A DNA stretch of 64,000 nucleotides from Firmicutes bacterium UBA6811 (GTDB taxonomy: Bacteria; Bacillota; SHA-98; UBA4971). Every line of letters begins with the position of its first letter. The first letter of the stretch is position 1. The notes beneath the pieces are model-generated. The model did no database searches and was not told the DNA's origin. It saw nothing but the letters and a program-made list of their open reading frames with translations. Below, in pieces: positions 52,538-60,905 of the stretch. A program made the position numbers and the translations under genes. Location: assembly GCA_002452295.1 (NCBI GenBank), contig DKEX01000001.1:1-64000 (forward strand), read 5' to 3'.

Positions 52538-53991
52538 GGAAGTTCGCGGGAACTTTCGTCGCCCTTGCGGTGCTGGTGGTCCTTGGTGCGTACATCCTCT
52601 TCATAGAGGGCGTGAAGCCCCCGGACAGGGATGCCGACAACGTCATTATCAAGGTTGCGGCGGATGACATCACGCATCTTGCCATAGAGCAGAGCTCCGG
52701 TCGGGTCGAGGTCGGAAGGGGCGCCGACGGCAAGTGGGCGATCGCCTCGCCGAGGCGACTTGCGGCAAACCAGGCTGCGGTCAAGGCAGTGGTGGACGCC
52801 GCCGTGAAGCTCGAGTGCGAGAAAAAGGTCACTGACAGTGCCGACGCCGGCGACCTCGATGCGTTCGGCCTCGCGGCCCCCGAGTTCAAGGTCACCCTCG
52901 ATACCAGGCAGGGGAGGAAAACCGTGCTCGTGGGGGCCGAGACCCCGGTAGGGAGCGCGCGCTACGTGAAACTCGCCGACAGCGACCCAGTCTATACCCT
53001 CGCGTCCGGCACCGTATCCGCCCTGCGCAAAAGCCTCGACGACCTGCGTGAGCGGGAGATCCTCAGGGTGTCGAACGATTCGGTTACGGCCCTGCGCCTC
53101 GTGAAGCCAGGAGGCGGTGAGATCAGGCTGGAGAGAGAAGGCGGCACAGGAGGCGAGTGGCGCATTACCCACCCATTCGATGACGAGGCCGACAGGTGGA
53201 AGGTGAACGAAGTCATCTGGGACCTCACCAGCCTGAACGTCAGCGAGTTCGTGGACGATGACGGGAAGGACCTCGCCCGCTGGGGGCTCGACCGCCCGCG
53301 GCTGCGCGTGGATGCCCGTAGCTCCGAGCGCTTCCTGCCGCTGGAGCTATTCGTGGGAGCCCCCGGCCCGGGCGGCAAGGGCTTCTATGTGCGGACGTCC
53401 GACTCGCCCTCGATCTACCTGGTGAACCCCGCTGCCTTCTCCCCTCTCGAAACCGGGGCGCTCGACGTTGTGAAGAGGGACCTTCTCACGTGGAACGACG
53501 ACGACCTCCTTCGCGTCACGTGTGACGACCAGGGGAAGGCGGTGACGCTCCTCAGGGACGGCAAGGAGTGGACGGCTGCGCCTCCCGGCCCGGCGGGCGC
53601 AGGCGTGGCCGCGAGGATCGCGCCCGGGGCCGGGGCGCCCGCGACGGCCGCGCCCGAGGTCGTGAAGGAGGGCGAGAAATGGCACCTGAAGGCCGATGCC
53701 AGGAAGCGCCCCGCCGAGGACATGGGGAGGCTCTGGGCGGCACTGCGGGGTGCCAGCGTGTCCCAGGTCGTTCAGGGCGCGGTCGCCGGCGCCGACGAGG
53801 CCCGCTACGGGCTCGATCGGCCCAGGATCCGCGTCGAGCTTGACCTCGGCGATGGCAAGGTCCTCGAGCTCAGGGTTGGGTCCAGGGGTGGCGAGGGGTA
53901 CTACGCCACCGCCACCGGCAGGGGTCTCGTCTACGTCGTCGAGGAAGCGAAGGCGCAAGCCCTTGAGCGCGCGATTGACGCGCTGCTATAG
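52534..53991 (+). CDS. DUF4340 protein, ABC operon partner
   Basis: 485 residues from ATG 52534 (overlap ATGA), with GAGGAGG upstream. One N-terminal membrane anchor (FAGTFVALAVLVVLGAYILFIEGV), then repeated DUF4340 modules marked by GLAAPEFKVTLDT, WGLDRPRLRVDARS and YGLDRPRIRVELDLGDGKVLELRVG. A Pro/Ala/Gly-rich linker (about 53580-53650) separates the modules. DUF4340 proteins regularly follow GldG-type genes and are thought to act on the outer face of the transporter. It is the last gene of the four-gene operon. Confidence 0.9.
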   Translation: MRKFAGTFVALAVLVVLGAYILFIEGVKPPDRDADNVIIKVAADDITHLAIEQSSGRVEVGRGADGKWAIASPRRLAANQAAVKAVVDAAVKLECEKKVTDSADAGDLDAFGLAAPEFKVTLDTRQGRKTVLVGAETPVGSARYVKLADSDPVYTLASGTVSALRKSLDDLREREILRVSNDSVTALRLVKPGGGEIRLEREGGTGGEWRITHPFDDEADRWKVNEVIWDLTSLNVSEFVDDDGKDLARWGLDRPRLRVDARSSERFLPLELFVGAPGPGGKGFYVRTSDSPSIYLVNPAAFSPLETGALDVVKRDLLTWNDDDLLRVTCDDQGKAVTLLRDGKEWTAAPPGPAGAGVAARIAPGAGAPATAAPEVVKEGEKWHLKADARKRPAEDMGRLWAALRGASVSQVVQGAVAGADEARYGLDRPRIRVELDLGDGKVLELRVGSRGGEGYYATATGRGLVYVVEEAKAQALERAIDALL

Positions 53992-54024
53992 GGACTCGGT
54001 TGCCATCCGCTGGCGCCACGGTCT

Positions 54025-54049
54025 GGCCCGCTGCGATACGCGGCGGGCC
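54025..54049 (+). terminator. Hairpin after the ABC operon
   Basis: GGCCCGC (54025-54031) pairs with GCGGGCC (54043-54049), with an inner GCG/CGC; it is followed by GCAACTTTCTCC, a weak T tract. Confidence 0.55.
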
Positions 54050-54093
54050 GCAACTTTCTCCGCAATGTGCAGGAGTTCTGACCAGATGCGATG

Positions 54094-54118
54094 AAGTATT
54101 AGCCCGGTGCTAATACTT
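54094..54118. promoter_or_regulatory. AT-rich perfect palindrome upstream of the ComEC-like gene
   Basis: AAGTATTAGC (54094-54103), a 5-base centre and GCTAATACTT (54109-54118). This is a perfect 10 bp inverted repeat with strikingly low GC for this genome, 39 bases before the next start codon. It fits a repressor operator or the site of a dimeric regulator, or a leader hairpin. Confidence 0.5.
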
Positions 54119-54156
54119 GAGGAGTAACTCGCTGGCACCGGGGCAGGGACCAGCAT

Positions 54157-55152
54157 ATGAGCACACGCAGATTCATCGAGGACAGTCTGGAGCGGCCCTG
54201 CCTGCGGACAGAGAGGCGACCCGGGCACCGGCATGGGTCTGGGCCTCGGCCTCAGCCTCGCGCTCGGCCCGGGCGCGCAGGCTCGGGGGCGTTCCGCGTG
54301 CTCGGCGCGCTGGCCATGGTGGCTATTGTGCTCGTGCTGTCGCTGCTCGCAGCGGGCGCCGGGTCGGCCGGAGCCGGGAGCGGTCGCCTCGCCGTGCACT
54401 TCATCGACGTCGGCCAGGGCGATTCCATCCTCGTCCAGGCGCCGTCAGGCAAAACCATGCTCATCGACGGGGGCCCCGCTGACGCCTCCGCGCGACTGGT
54501 CGCTTGTCTCGAGGCAGAGAAGGTTTCCGGGATAGACGTGCTGGTGGCCACCCACCCTCACGCGGACCACATAGGCGGCCTGGCCGAGGTGCTTCGCACA
54601 TTCCCCGTGGACCTTGTGGTGGACTCGGGGAAGGTCCATACCACGGCGACGTACGAGCGGTTTCTCACCCTCATAGACCAGAAGAACATCCGCTTTCGCC
54701 TTGGCAGGGCTGGGGACAGGATCGACCTCGGGCCAGGCCTCGACGCGGAGATCCTGCACCCATCGGAGCCTCTGCCTGAGAACATGAATGACTGCTCCAT
54801 CGTCATCAGGCTGCGATACGGGAAGGTCGGCTTCCTTTTCACGGGCGACGCGGAAAGGGAGGCCGAGGGCGCGATGCTGGATAGCGGCGCCGACCTTAGC
54901 GCAACCGTGCTCAAGGTCGCCCACCACGGCAGCAGGACCTCGTCCAGCCCGTGGTTCCTCGAGGCCGTGAAGCCGACCGTCGCCGTGATCATGGTGGGGG
55001 CGGGGAACTCCTACGGTCACCCCCATCGCATGACTCTGCTGAATCTCCAGGACTACATGGACAGGGTGTACCGGACCGACCTCGACGGCGATGTGGTCAT
55101 GACGACGGACGGGACGACGTTTGAGGTGAGGACCGCGCGGAGCGGGCCCTAA
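54157..55152 (+). CDS. ComEC/Rec2-like metallo-beta-lactamase-fold hydrolase
   Basis: 331 residues. An Arg/Pro-rich N-terminus and one transmembrane helix (LGALAMVAIVLVLSLLAAGAG) precede the MBL domain: FIDVGQGDSILVQ, LIDGGPADA, ATHPHADHIGGLAEVL (metal motif), GFLFTGDAEREAE, LKVAHHGSRTSSS and VGAGNSYGHPH. It resembles the C-terminal extracellular nuclease-like domain of ComEC but lacks the competence channel, a common free-standing form in Firmicutes. It may hydrolyse nucleic acid or phosphodiester outside the cell. The palindrome upstream could control it. Confidence 0.88.
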   Translation: MSTRRFIEDSLERPCLRTERRPGHRHGSGPRPQPRARPGRAGSGAFRVLGALAMVAIVLVLSLLAAGAGSAGAGSGRLAVHFIDVGQGDSILVQAPSGKTMLIDGGPADASARLVACLEAEKVSGIDVLVATHPHADHIGGLAEVLRTFPVDLVVDSGKVHTTATYERFLTLIDQKNIRFRLGRAGDRIDLGPGLDAEILHPSEPLPENMNDCSIVIRLRYGKVGFLFTGDAEREAEGAMLDSGADLSATVLKVAHHGSRTSSSPWFLEAVKPTVAVIMVGAGNSYGHPHRMTLLNLQDYMDRVYRTDLDGDVVMTTDGTTFEVRTARSGP

Positions 55153-55246
55153 CCGGGTGAGGAGCGAGGGGCGGGCTCCGCACCCGCCAGGTCGGGCACC
55201 AGTGGCCGTTCAAAGAAGGCTAAAACCTCAAGGGGAGAGTGATCGA

Positions 55247-56623
55247 ATGCTGGACCTGCTCAAGTCGGTCGTGGCCGAGGCTCCGGGTTACGCGGAGATC
55301 CGGTACCACAAGCGACTCTTGACCACCGTCGATGCTCGCAACGGCACGCTGAAGCGGGTGGAGCGGCGCATCCTGGCCGGCGCCGGGGTGAGGTGCCTCG
55401 TTGACGGCTCATGGGGCTTCGTTTCCACCACCGACGTGAGCGAGGGAGGCCTGCAGAGGGCGGTTATGGAGGCCTCCGACGCGGCCAGGGCAGGCGCCAG
55501 GCTGCGCCGGGAGAAGGCCAGGCTTGCGCCGGCGCGCCTTGCGAGGGGCGAGTTCGTCTACCAGGATAGCGACGGCGAGCCCGACATCGCCGCGAAGATC
55601 GAGGTGGTTCTCGATGCGGAGAAGCGCATGCGCGCCGCCTCACGTCTGGTGGTTGGAAGCATCGTGATCTACACAGGGTATGCAGACGAGAAGTTCATCG
55701 TAACCTCCGACGGCACCGAGGCGCACATCGTTGACCGAAAGCCCAGCTTTCACCTGTTCGCCACGGTCCTCCGGGGTGAGGTCCGCGAGACGGCCGGCAA
55801 AGGCTGGGGCGTCACCGGCAACTGGTGCAACCTCATGAAGAAGCGGGACCTCAACAGGATGGTTGACGAGGCGGTGGACCTTGCTGTAAGGAAACTCGAC
55901 GCAGGCTATGCGAAGGGCGGCCGGTACACCGTCATCCTCGACCCTCAGCTTGTGGGGGTGCTGTCTCATGAGGCGATAGGGCACACCGTTGAGGCGGACT
56001 TCGTGCAGAGCGGGTCCGTGGTGAAGGATAAGATCGGCGAGAAGGTCGCAAGCGAACTCGTTACCCTGGTCGACGACGGCACGATGCAGGGAGCCGCGGG
56101 CATGGTGCTGGTGGATGACGAGGGCGTGCTGGGGGAGCGCACCATCGTCATCGACAAGGGGATCCTGCGCAGCTACCTCCACAGCCGCGAGTCCGCCGCG
56201 GCGTTAGACGCCGCAGCGCGCGGCAACGCGCGGGCGTTTACCTACCGCGACGAGCCTATCATACGGATGACGAACACGTTCATCCTCCCTGGCGAGGACA
56301 GTCTCGAGGACATGATCGCCGGGATAGATGACGGCTTCTTCCTCAAGGAGATGGGGCAGGGAGGGCAGGCCGACGCCACGGCCGAGTTCATGTTTGGGAT
56401 AGCGGAGGCGTACAGGATCAGGCAGGGGAAGATCGGCGAGCTTGTCAAGGGCATAACCATCTCCGGCCAGGCGTTCGACGTGCTGAAGAGCGTGGATGCA
56501 GCATCGAGTGACTTCGAGCTCGACCTGGGCTCCGGGCACTGTGGCAAGTGGCAGCCTGCGAAGGTCGATGCAGGCGGGCCGTACCTGCGGTGCCGCGTGA
56601 CCATCGGTGGGCGCCATGAGTGA
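55247..56623 (+). CDS. tldD: Metalloprotease TldD
   Basis: 458 residues from ATG 55247, nine bases after AAGGGGAG. The zinc-binding HExxxH motif is in VGVLSHEAIGHTVEADFVQSG, with the second-zinc region GEDSLEDMIAGIDDGFFLKEMGQGGQ. It forms a heterodimer with TldE/PmbA that cleaves unfolded or modified peptides (microcin B17 maturation, CcdA degradation). It is followed after 18 bp by its partner gene. Confidence 0.95.
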   Translation: MLDLLKSVVAEAPGYAEIRYHKRLLTTVDARNGTLKRVERRILAGAGVRCLVDGSWGFVSTTDVSEGGLQRAVMEASDAARAGARLRREKARLAPARLARGEFVYQDSDGEPDIAAKIEVVLDAEKRMRAASRLVVGSIVIYTGYADEKFIVTSDGTEAHIVDRKPSFHLFATVLRGEVRETAGKGWGVTGNWCNLMKKRDLNRMVDEAVDLAVRKLDAGYAKGGRYTVILDPQLVGVLSHEAIGHTVEADFVQSGSVVKDKIGEKVASELVTLVDDGTMQGAAGMVLVDDEGVLGERTIVIDKGILRSYLHSRESAAALDAAARGNARAFTYRDEPIIRMTNTFILPGEDSLEDMIAGIDDGFFLKEMGQGGQADATAEFMFGIAEAYRIRQGKIGELVKGITISGQAFDVLKSVDAASSDFELDLGSGHCGKWQPAKVDAGGPYLRCRVTIGGRHE

Positions 56624-56641
56624 AGGAGGGCGAAGAATCGC

Positions 56642-57976
56642 ATGAAAGGCCCGGATCTTTGCGAGAAACTGGTGCGAAGTGCGCGGGCGAAGGGCGCTGA
56701 CGAGGTGGAGGTATACTATCTCAGGACGCGCAAGCTCGAGGCGGTTTTCGAGAAGAACGACCTCCAGGTGCCGAAGGGCGATACCTATGAGGGCGTTGGA
56801 GTACGGGTGATCCGTGGCGGCAGGCAGGGCTTCGCAGCGACGAACATCCTCGCCGGCCACTCGGTGGAGGAGACCATCAACGCGGCGCTGGCCATAGCCG
56901 CGGCATCCCCCGAGGATCCCAACCACGTCCTCCCTGAGCCATCCGAAGCGAGGCCCGTGCCCGGGATATACGACGAGAAAGCGGAAGGCCTTGCCCTCGA
57001 GGACGCGCTCGAGCTCGGGCGCCGGTTCGTCGAGGCGGCAAGGGGTTACGACAGGCGGGTCACCATCGACTCCGCCAGCTTTGTTGTGCAGACTGGCGAA
57101 CGCGCCGTCGCGAACTCGAAAGGCGTGCGCCTCGCGGAGCGGGGAAGCAACTTCTCGTGCGTGGGGATGGGGTTTGCCCGCGACGGAGACGACGTATCGT
57201 CGTTTGACGTGGAGTACTCGGGGTCGTGTGCGCTGGCTGACATCGACCCCGAGGCCAGCGGGCGACGTCTTGCGGAGAAGGTGGTGAAGTCGCTGGGCGC
57301 GACGACCGTCCCCAGCTTCAAGGGGTCGGCGATCATCACGCCCTACGCCGGCGGCGAGCTCATCGCAGGGCCCATAGCGTTCTCGGTGAGCGCCGACAGC
57401 GTCCAGAACGGGAGGTCCCGCTGGGAAGGAAAACTCGGGATGAGCGTGGCATCAGGGCTTCTATGCGTAACCGATGACCCGCGCATTCCCGGGGGCGTGG
57501 GATCGACTTCCTTCGACCGGGAGGGCGTGCCGCCTGAGCCCCTCGAGATCATCAAGGACGGGGTGCTGGGGCACTACCTCCACAACTGCTATACGGCTCG
57601 AAACGACGGGGTGCGGTCGAACGGGCGGGCGGTCGGGAGCGACCAGACAACCCCCGGTATCGGCACGACGAACCTTGTGGTTGCGCCAGGCACGGTGTCC
57701 TTCGACGACATGGTCCGGAGGGTCCCGAAGGGCCTCGTGGTCAACAGGTTTTCTGGCAACCTCGACCCCGTGAGCGGCGACTTCTCCGGCGTGGTCAAGG
57801 GCGGCCATTACATCGAGAACGGCGAGATCGCAAAGCCTGTCAAGGAGGTGATGATCGCAGGCAACATCTACGAGCTATTCGCACACATTTCCGCCGTATC
57901 AAGAGAGGTAGTAACTATCGGCGACACGAGGTTGCCCTATGTCCAGCTCGAGGGGGTATCGATCACAGGTAAGTGA
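56642..57976 (+). CDS. pmbA: TldE/PmbA, TldD partner protein
   Basis: 444 residues, 18 bp after tldD and preceded by AAGGAGGG. PmbA family: YYLRTRKLEAVFEKNDLQVPKGDTYEGVGVRVI, then YSGSCALADIDPEASGRRLAEK, GSAIITPYAGGELIAGPIAFSV, GLLCVTDDPRIPGGVGSTSFDREG and the C-terminal GDTRLPYVQLEGVSITGK. It lacks the HExxxH motif, as expected of the non-catalytic subunit that forms the peptide channel with TldD. Confidence 0.95.
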   Translation: MKGPDLCEKLVRSARAKGADEVEVYYLRTRKLEAVFEKNDLQVPKGDTYEGVGVRVIRGGRQGFAATNILAGHSVEETINAALAIAAASPEDPNHVLPEPSEARPVPGIYDEKAEGLALEDALELGRRFVEAARGYDRRVTIDSASFVVQTGERAVANSKGVRLAERGSNFSCVGMGFARDGDDVSSFDVEYSGSCALADIDPEASGRRLAEKVVKSLGATTVPSFKGSAIITPYAGGELIAGPIAFSVSADSVQNGRSRWEGKLGMSVASGLLCVTDDPRIPGGVGSTSFDREGVPPEPLEIIKDGVLGHYLHNCYTARNDGVRSNGRAVGSDQTTPGIGTTNLVVAPGTVSFDDMVRRVPKGLVVNRFSGNLDPVSGDFSGVVKGGHYIENGEIAKPVKEVMIAGNIYELFAHISAVSREVVTIGDTRLPYVQLEGVSITGK

Positions 57977-58048
57977 GCGCGGCGGGGCGCTCGCCCCAGG
58001 ATCGCGGGTGGATGGGGGACCGGATCCGACGAGAGCGGAGGCGATCGC

Positions 58049-58909
58049 ATGGGATGCAATGGGCTACGGGAGATCCACGTATCGGATGTGACAGCCGCCG
58101 TCAAGAGGCTGTGCATCAGCGCGAACTGCAACGTTCCGCGCGAAACCATAAGCGCGCTGAAGCGCGCAGAGAAGGCTGAGGAGTCCCCGGTGGCCAGGGA
58201 GGTTCTCAAGCAGATTCTCGAGAACCACCGGATAGCGAGGGAGGAAGGGGTCCCCGCGTGCCAGGACACCGGGGTGGCGATGGTCTTTCTCGAAGTGGGG
58301 CAGGACGTCCACCTCGTCGGCGGCGACCTCTACGCCGCCATCAACGAGGGAGTAAGGCAGGGCTACACCGAGGGCTATCTGCGGAAATCGCTGGTGGACG
58401 ATCCCCTCTTCAAGAGGATGAACACCGGCGACAACACACCCGCCATGATCTACGTCGATGTGGTTCCGGGCACGAACGTCAAGCTGACGGTGGCACCCAA
58501 GGGCGGCGGCGCCGAGAACATGAGCGGCATCGCCATGCTCACTCCAGCGGCCGGGGTGGAGGGGGTGAAGAGGTTCGTCGTGGAGCGCGTCCAGAAGGCC
58601 GGCTCCAACCCCTGTCCTCCGGTGGTGGTCGGGGTCGGGATCGGAGGGACGTTCGACCGGGTGGCGCTTCTCGCCAAGAAGGCGCTCCTCAGGCCCGTGG
58701 GGTCACACAACGCGGACCCGACGTATGCGAAGCTCGAGAAAGAGCTGCTGGCGGAGATCAACAAGCTCGGCATCGGGCCGCAGGGGTTCGGCGGCAGGGC
58801 CACAGCGCTCGCCGTCAATATCGAGTATGCGCCGTGCCACATCGCGAGCATGCCCGTGGCGGTGAACCTCAACTGCCACGTGGGGCCGCATGAGAGCGTA
58901 GAGCTTTAG
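58049..58909 (+). CDS. Class I fumarate hydratase/L-tartrate dehydratase-type alpha subunit
   Basis: 286 residues. Iron-sulfur hydratase, most likely interconverting fumarate and malate. N-terminal hydro-lyase domain with three Cys in cluster positions: GVPACQDTGVAMVF, AGSNPCPPVVVGVGIGGTFD and YAPCHIASMPVAVNLNCH; also KGGGAENMSGIAML. Together with the next gene it makes the split class I enzyme common in anaerobes and archaea. Fumarase is favoured over tartrate dehydratase on genomic generality only. Confidence 0.92.
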   Translation: MGCNGLREIHVSDVTAAVKRLCISANCNVPRETISALKRAEKAEESPVAREVLKQILENHRIAREEGVPACQDTGVAMVFLEVGQDVHLVGGDLYAAINEGVRQGYTEGYLRKSLVDDPLFKRMNTGDNTPAMIYVDVVPGTNVKLTVAPKGGGAENMSGIAMLTPAAGVEGVKRFVVERVQKAGSNPCPPVVVGVGIGGTFDRVALLAKKALLRPVGSHNADPTYAKLEKELLAEINKLGIGPQGFGGRATALAVNIEYAPCHIASMPVAVNLNCHVGPHESVEL

Positions 58910-58990
58910 GGCGAGCGGTGGTGCAGAGCGTGTACAGGCAAGCGCAGCACTGCACGAGGAGGGCTACCAGGCTGAAGGAGGCATGACGAG

Positions 58991-59542
58991 TTGGTCATCG
59001 AGATCTCTACTCCGCTCACGGAAGAAACCGTTGCCCGGCTCAAGGCCGGCGACAATGTGAGGATATCAGGAGTGCTTTACACCGCGCGGGATGCTGCGCA
59101 CAAGCGGCTGGTGGCGCTGATCGCTGAGGGGAAGGAGCTTCCCATGGACATCCGGGGTCAGATCATATACTACGTCGGCCCCACCCCGGCGCGGCCTGGG
59201 ATGCCCATCGGCTCTGCCGGGCCGACCACCAGCTACAGGATGGACTCGTACGCCCCGCTTCTCATGGAGCATGGGCTCAAGGGTATGATCGGCAAGGGGA
59301 GCCGCTCTCAGGCCGTCAGGGACGCCATGGTCAGGTTCAAGGCAGTGTACTTCGCCGCCATCGGCGGTGCTGGCGCGCTTCTCGCCAAGTGCGTGAAGGC
59401 ATCGGAGATTGTGGCATACGAAGACCTCGGCCCCGAGGCTATCAGGAAGCTCACCGTGGAAGGCTTCACGGTTGTTGTGGTCAACGACATATACGGGACC
59501 GACCTTTACGAAGAGGGCGTGCGCAGGTACAGAATCGGGTGA
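58991..59542 (+). CDS. Class I fumarate hydratase-type beta subunit
   Basis: 183 residues from TTG 58991, nine bases after AAGGAGG. C-terminal fumarase domain: GDNVRISGVLYTARDAAHKRLV, GPTPARPGMPIGSAGPTTSYRMDSYAP, MIGKGSRSQAVRDAM, GGAGALLAKCVKA and GPEAIRKLTVEGFTVVVVNDIYGTDLYEEG. It completes the enzyme with the alpha subunit 81 bp upstream. The following 300 bp (59543-59850) show no gene. Confidence 0.93.
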   Translation: MVIEISTPLTEETVARLKAGDNVRISGVLYTARDAAHKRLVALIAEGKELPMDIRGQIIYYVGPTPARPGMPIGSAGPTTSYRMDSYAPLLMEHGLKGMIGKGSRSQAVRDAMVRFKAVYFAAIGGAGALLAKCVKASEIVAYEDLGPEAIRKLTVEGFTVVVVNDIYGTDLYEEGVRRYRIG

Positions 59543-59851
59543 CCTCCGGCGGCAGGAGCGGATGGGAGGTTAGGAGGCCGGGATTTGTCCGGGAGGTCTC
59601 TTTGAGTCAGAACGGGGCACCTCAAGACGCCAGTGCGATGGTCGGTATCGTGGGAACAGCCGAGGCTGAAGCCTGAGATATCGTACGGGGGCCTCTCGCG
59701 TGCGGCAGGAACGCCCGGATGTCCCCGCCTGCCGCCGGCAGGCCGAAGTGAAGCGAAAGGCACGCAGGCCTCAGGGCCGGGTTGTAGCTCGGGAGAGGCC
59801 AGCGTCAGGAGTCAGTGCCAGATAGTAACAGGCGAATACATCGTAAATATG

Positions 59852-59860
59852 TGCTATGAT
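59852..59860 (+). promoter_or_regulatory. Extended -10 promoter of the GntR-ECF-mtnA operon
   Basis: TGCTATGAT (59852-59860) is an extended -10 element in a locally AT-rich patch. No clear -35 is present. It would give a leader of about 275 nt before the GntR gene. Confidence 0.5.
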
Positions 59861-60143
59861 TCAGCAGGAAAGTGACCGGCTGCGTCGAAGAGGAGTGCAG
59901 ACAGAGTTGCCGGACGACCAACGTCTGGTCGCCAGGCATCACGGGACCAGACACGTGGCGCGGGCTTACAAGAGGCATAGCAGCATCAGGGTCCGCGGCC
60001 GGACGGGCTGGGGTTGTGGCGGGGTCGCGGGTCTTAAGGCCCGGCAGGCCCGGTAGGCTTTCCAACGGCGAGCATGCGAAAGGCCTCGGAGGTAACGAAG
60101 TGGCGCCTATGGTGCAGAGCCCGCCTTCAGAGGAGGATTGCCC
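59861..60143 (+). other. Long leader before the GntR regulator gene
   Basis: About 280 nt without a gene. It contains CGACCA/TGGTCG (59918-59934), a short hairpin, and other GC-rich pairings such as GGCCCGGCAGGCCCGG near 60039. I looked for S-box (SAM-I), T-box and other methionine-related leader motifs because of the downstream mtnA and did not find their conserved cores. Confidence 0.35.
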
Positions 60144-60905
60144 GTGCCGGTGGTGGCAAGACCCATCTTCCTGCAGGTGAAGGATGAAATCGTCGCCATG
60201 ATCGAAGCCGCGCATCAGCCGGGTGACCGGCTGCCGTCTGAGCAGGAACTGGCCACTAGGCTCGGCGTAAGCCGCTCGACGGTCCGGGAAGCCCTCAGGG
60301 TGCTCGAGAACCAGGGCATCATCGCTCGAAAGCATGGCGTAGGGTCGTTCGTGAGACGCCGCGCCGGGATGATACAGAGCGGCATCGAGGAGCTTTCGAG
60401 CATCACAGATCTCATTAGGCAACTGGGCATGGAGCCTGGGACCACCTCCCTTGTAGTGAGGTCGGAGCGGGCGGACGCGCGGCTTGCGGAGCGGCTTGGG
60501 CTTGGTGACGACCTCGATATAGTCACCTTTGACCGGATAAGGACCGCGGACGGGCAGCCCGTCGTCTACGGAAGGGACAGAGTGCCAGCCAGGCTGATGC
60601 CCCGCCTGCTTTCGCCGGAGGAGTTTCTCACAAGGTATGCGGGTTCGCTCTTCAGGATGCTTGCCGCCCAGCGTATCCAGGTGGAGCTGGTTAGGGCTGA
60701 CATCCGACCTGTCGGTGCCGATAGGGCGCTTTCGCGAAAGCTGGGGCTTACCGAGGGACAACCACTACTGCTTCTTGAGCAGGTCCACTATAGTGAGGAC
60801 GGCGATGCTGTGGCGTTCGGCGAAGACTACTTCCATCCGGATTTCTTCCACTTTTCAGTCATCAGGAGAGCCATGAGAACAGAAGGGGGCATTCGAACCT
60901 CATGA
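60144..60905 (+). CDS. GntR-family regulator with UTRA domain
   Basis: 253 residues from GTG 60144, seven bases after AGGAGG. N-terminal winged helix-turn-helix: PIFLQVKDEIVAMIEAAHQPGDRLPSEQELATRLGVSRSTVREALRVLENQGII, then the HutC/FarR-type UTRA ligand-binding domain with GQPVVYGRDRVPARLM and a closing EQVHYSEDGDAVAFGEDYFHPDFFHF. The stop overlaps the start of the ECF ATPase gene (ATGA), so it is cotranscribed with the transporter it presumably controls. UTRA ligands are often sugars, sugar phosphates or amino acids; a methylthioribose-like ligand is an inference from mtnA. Confidence 0.92.
   Translation: MPVVARPIFLQVKDEIVAMIEAAHQPGDRLPSEQELATRLGVSRSTVREALRVLENQGIIARKHGVGSFVRRRAGMIQSGIEELSSITDLIRQLGMEPGTTSLVVRSERADARLAERLGLGDDLDIVTFDRIRTADGQPVVYGRDRVPARLMPRLLSPEEFLTRYAGSLFRMLAAQRIQVELVRADIRPVGADRALSRKLGLTEGQPLLLLEQVHYSEDGDAVAFGEDYFHPDFFHFSVIRRAMRTEGGIRTS

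Noticed and set aside
59861..60143. SAM-I (S-box) or T-box leader for the methionine-salvage operon
   Set aside because: Neither the conserved S-box core nor the T-box GGTGG-type sequence and terminator is present.
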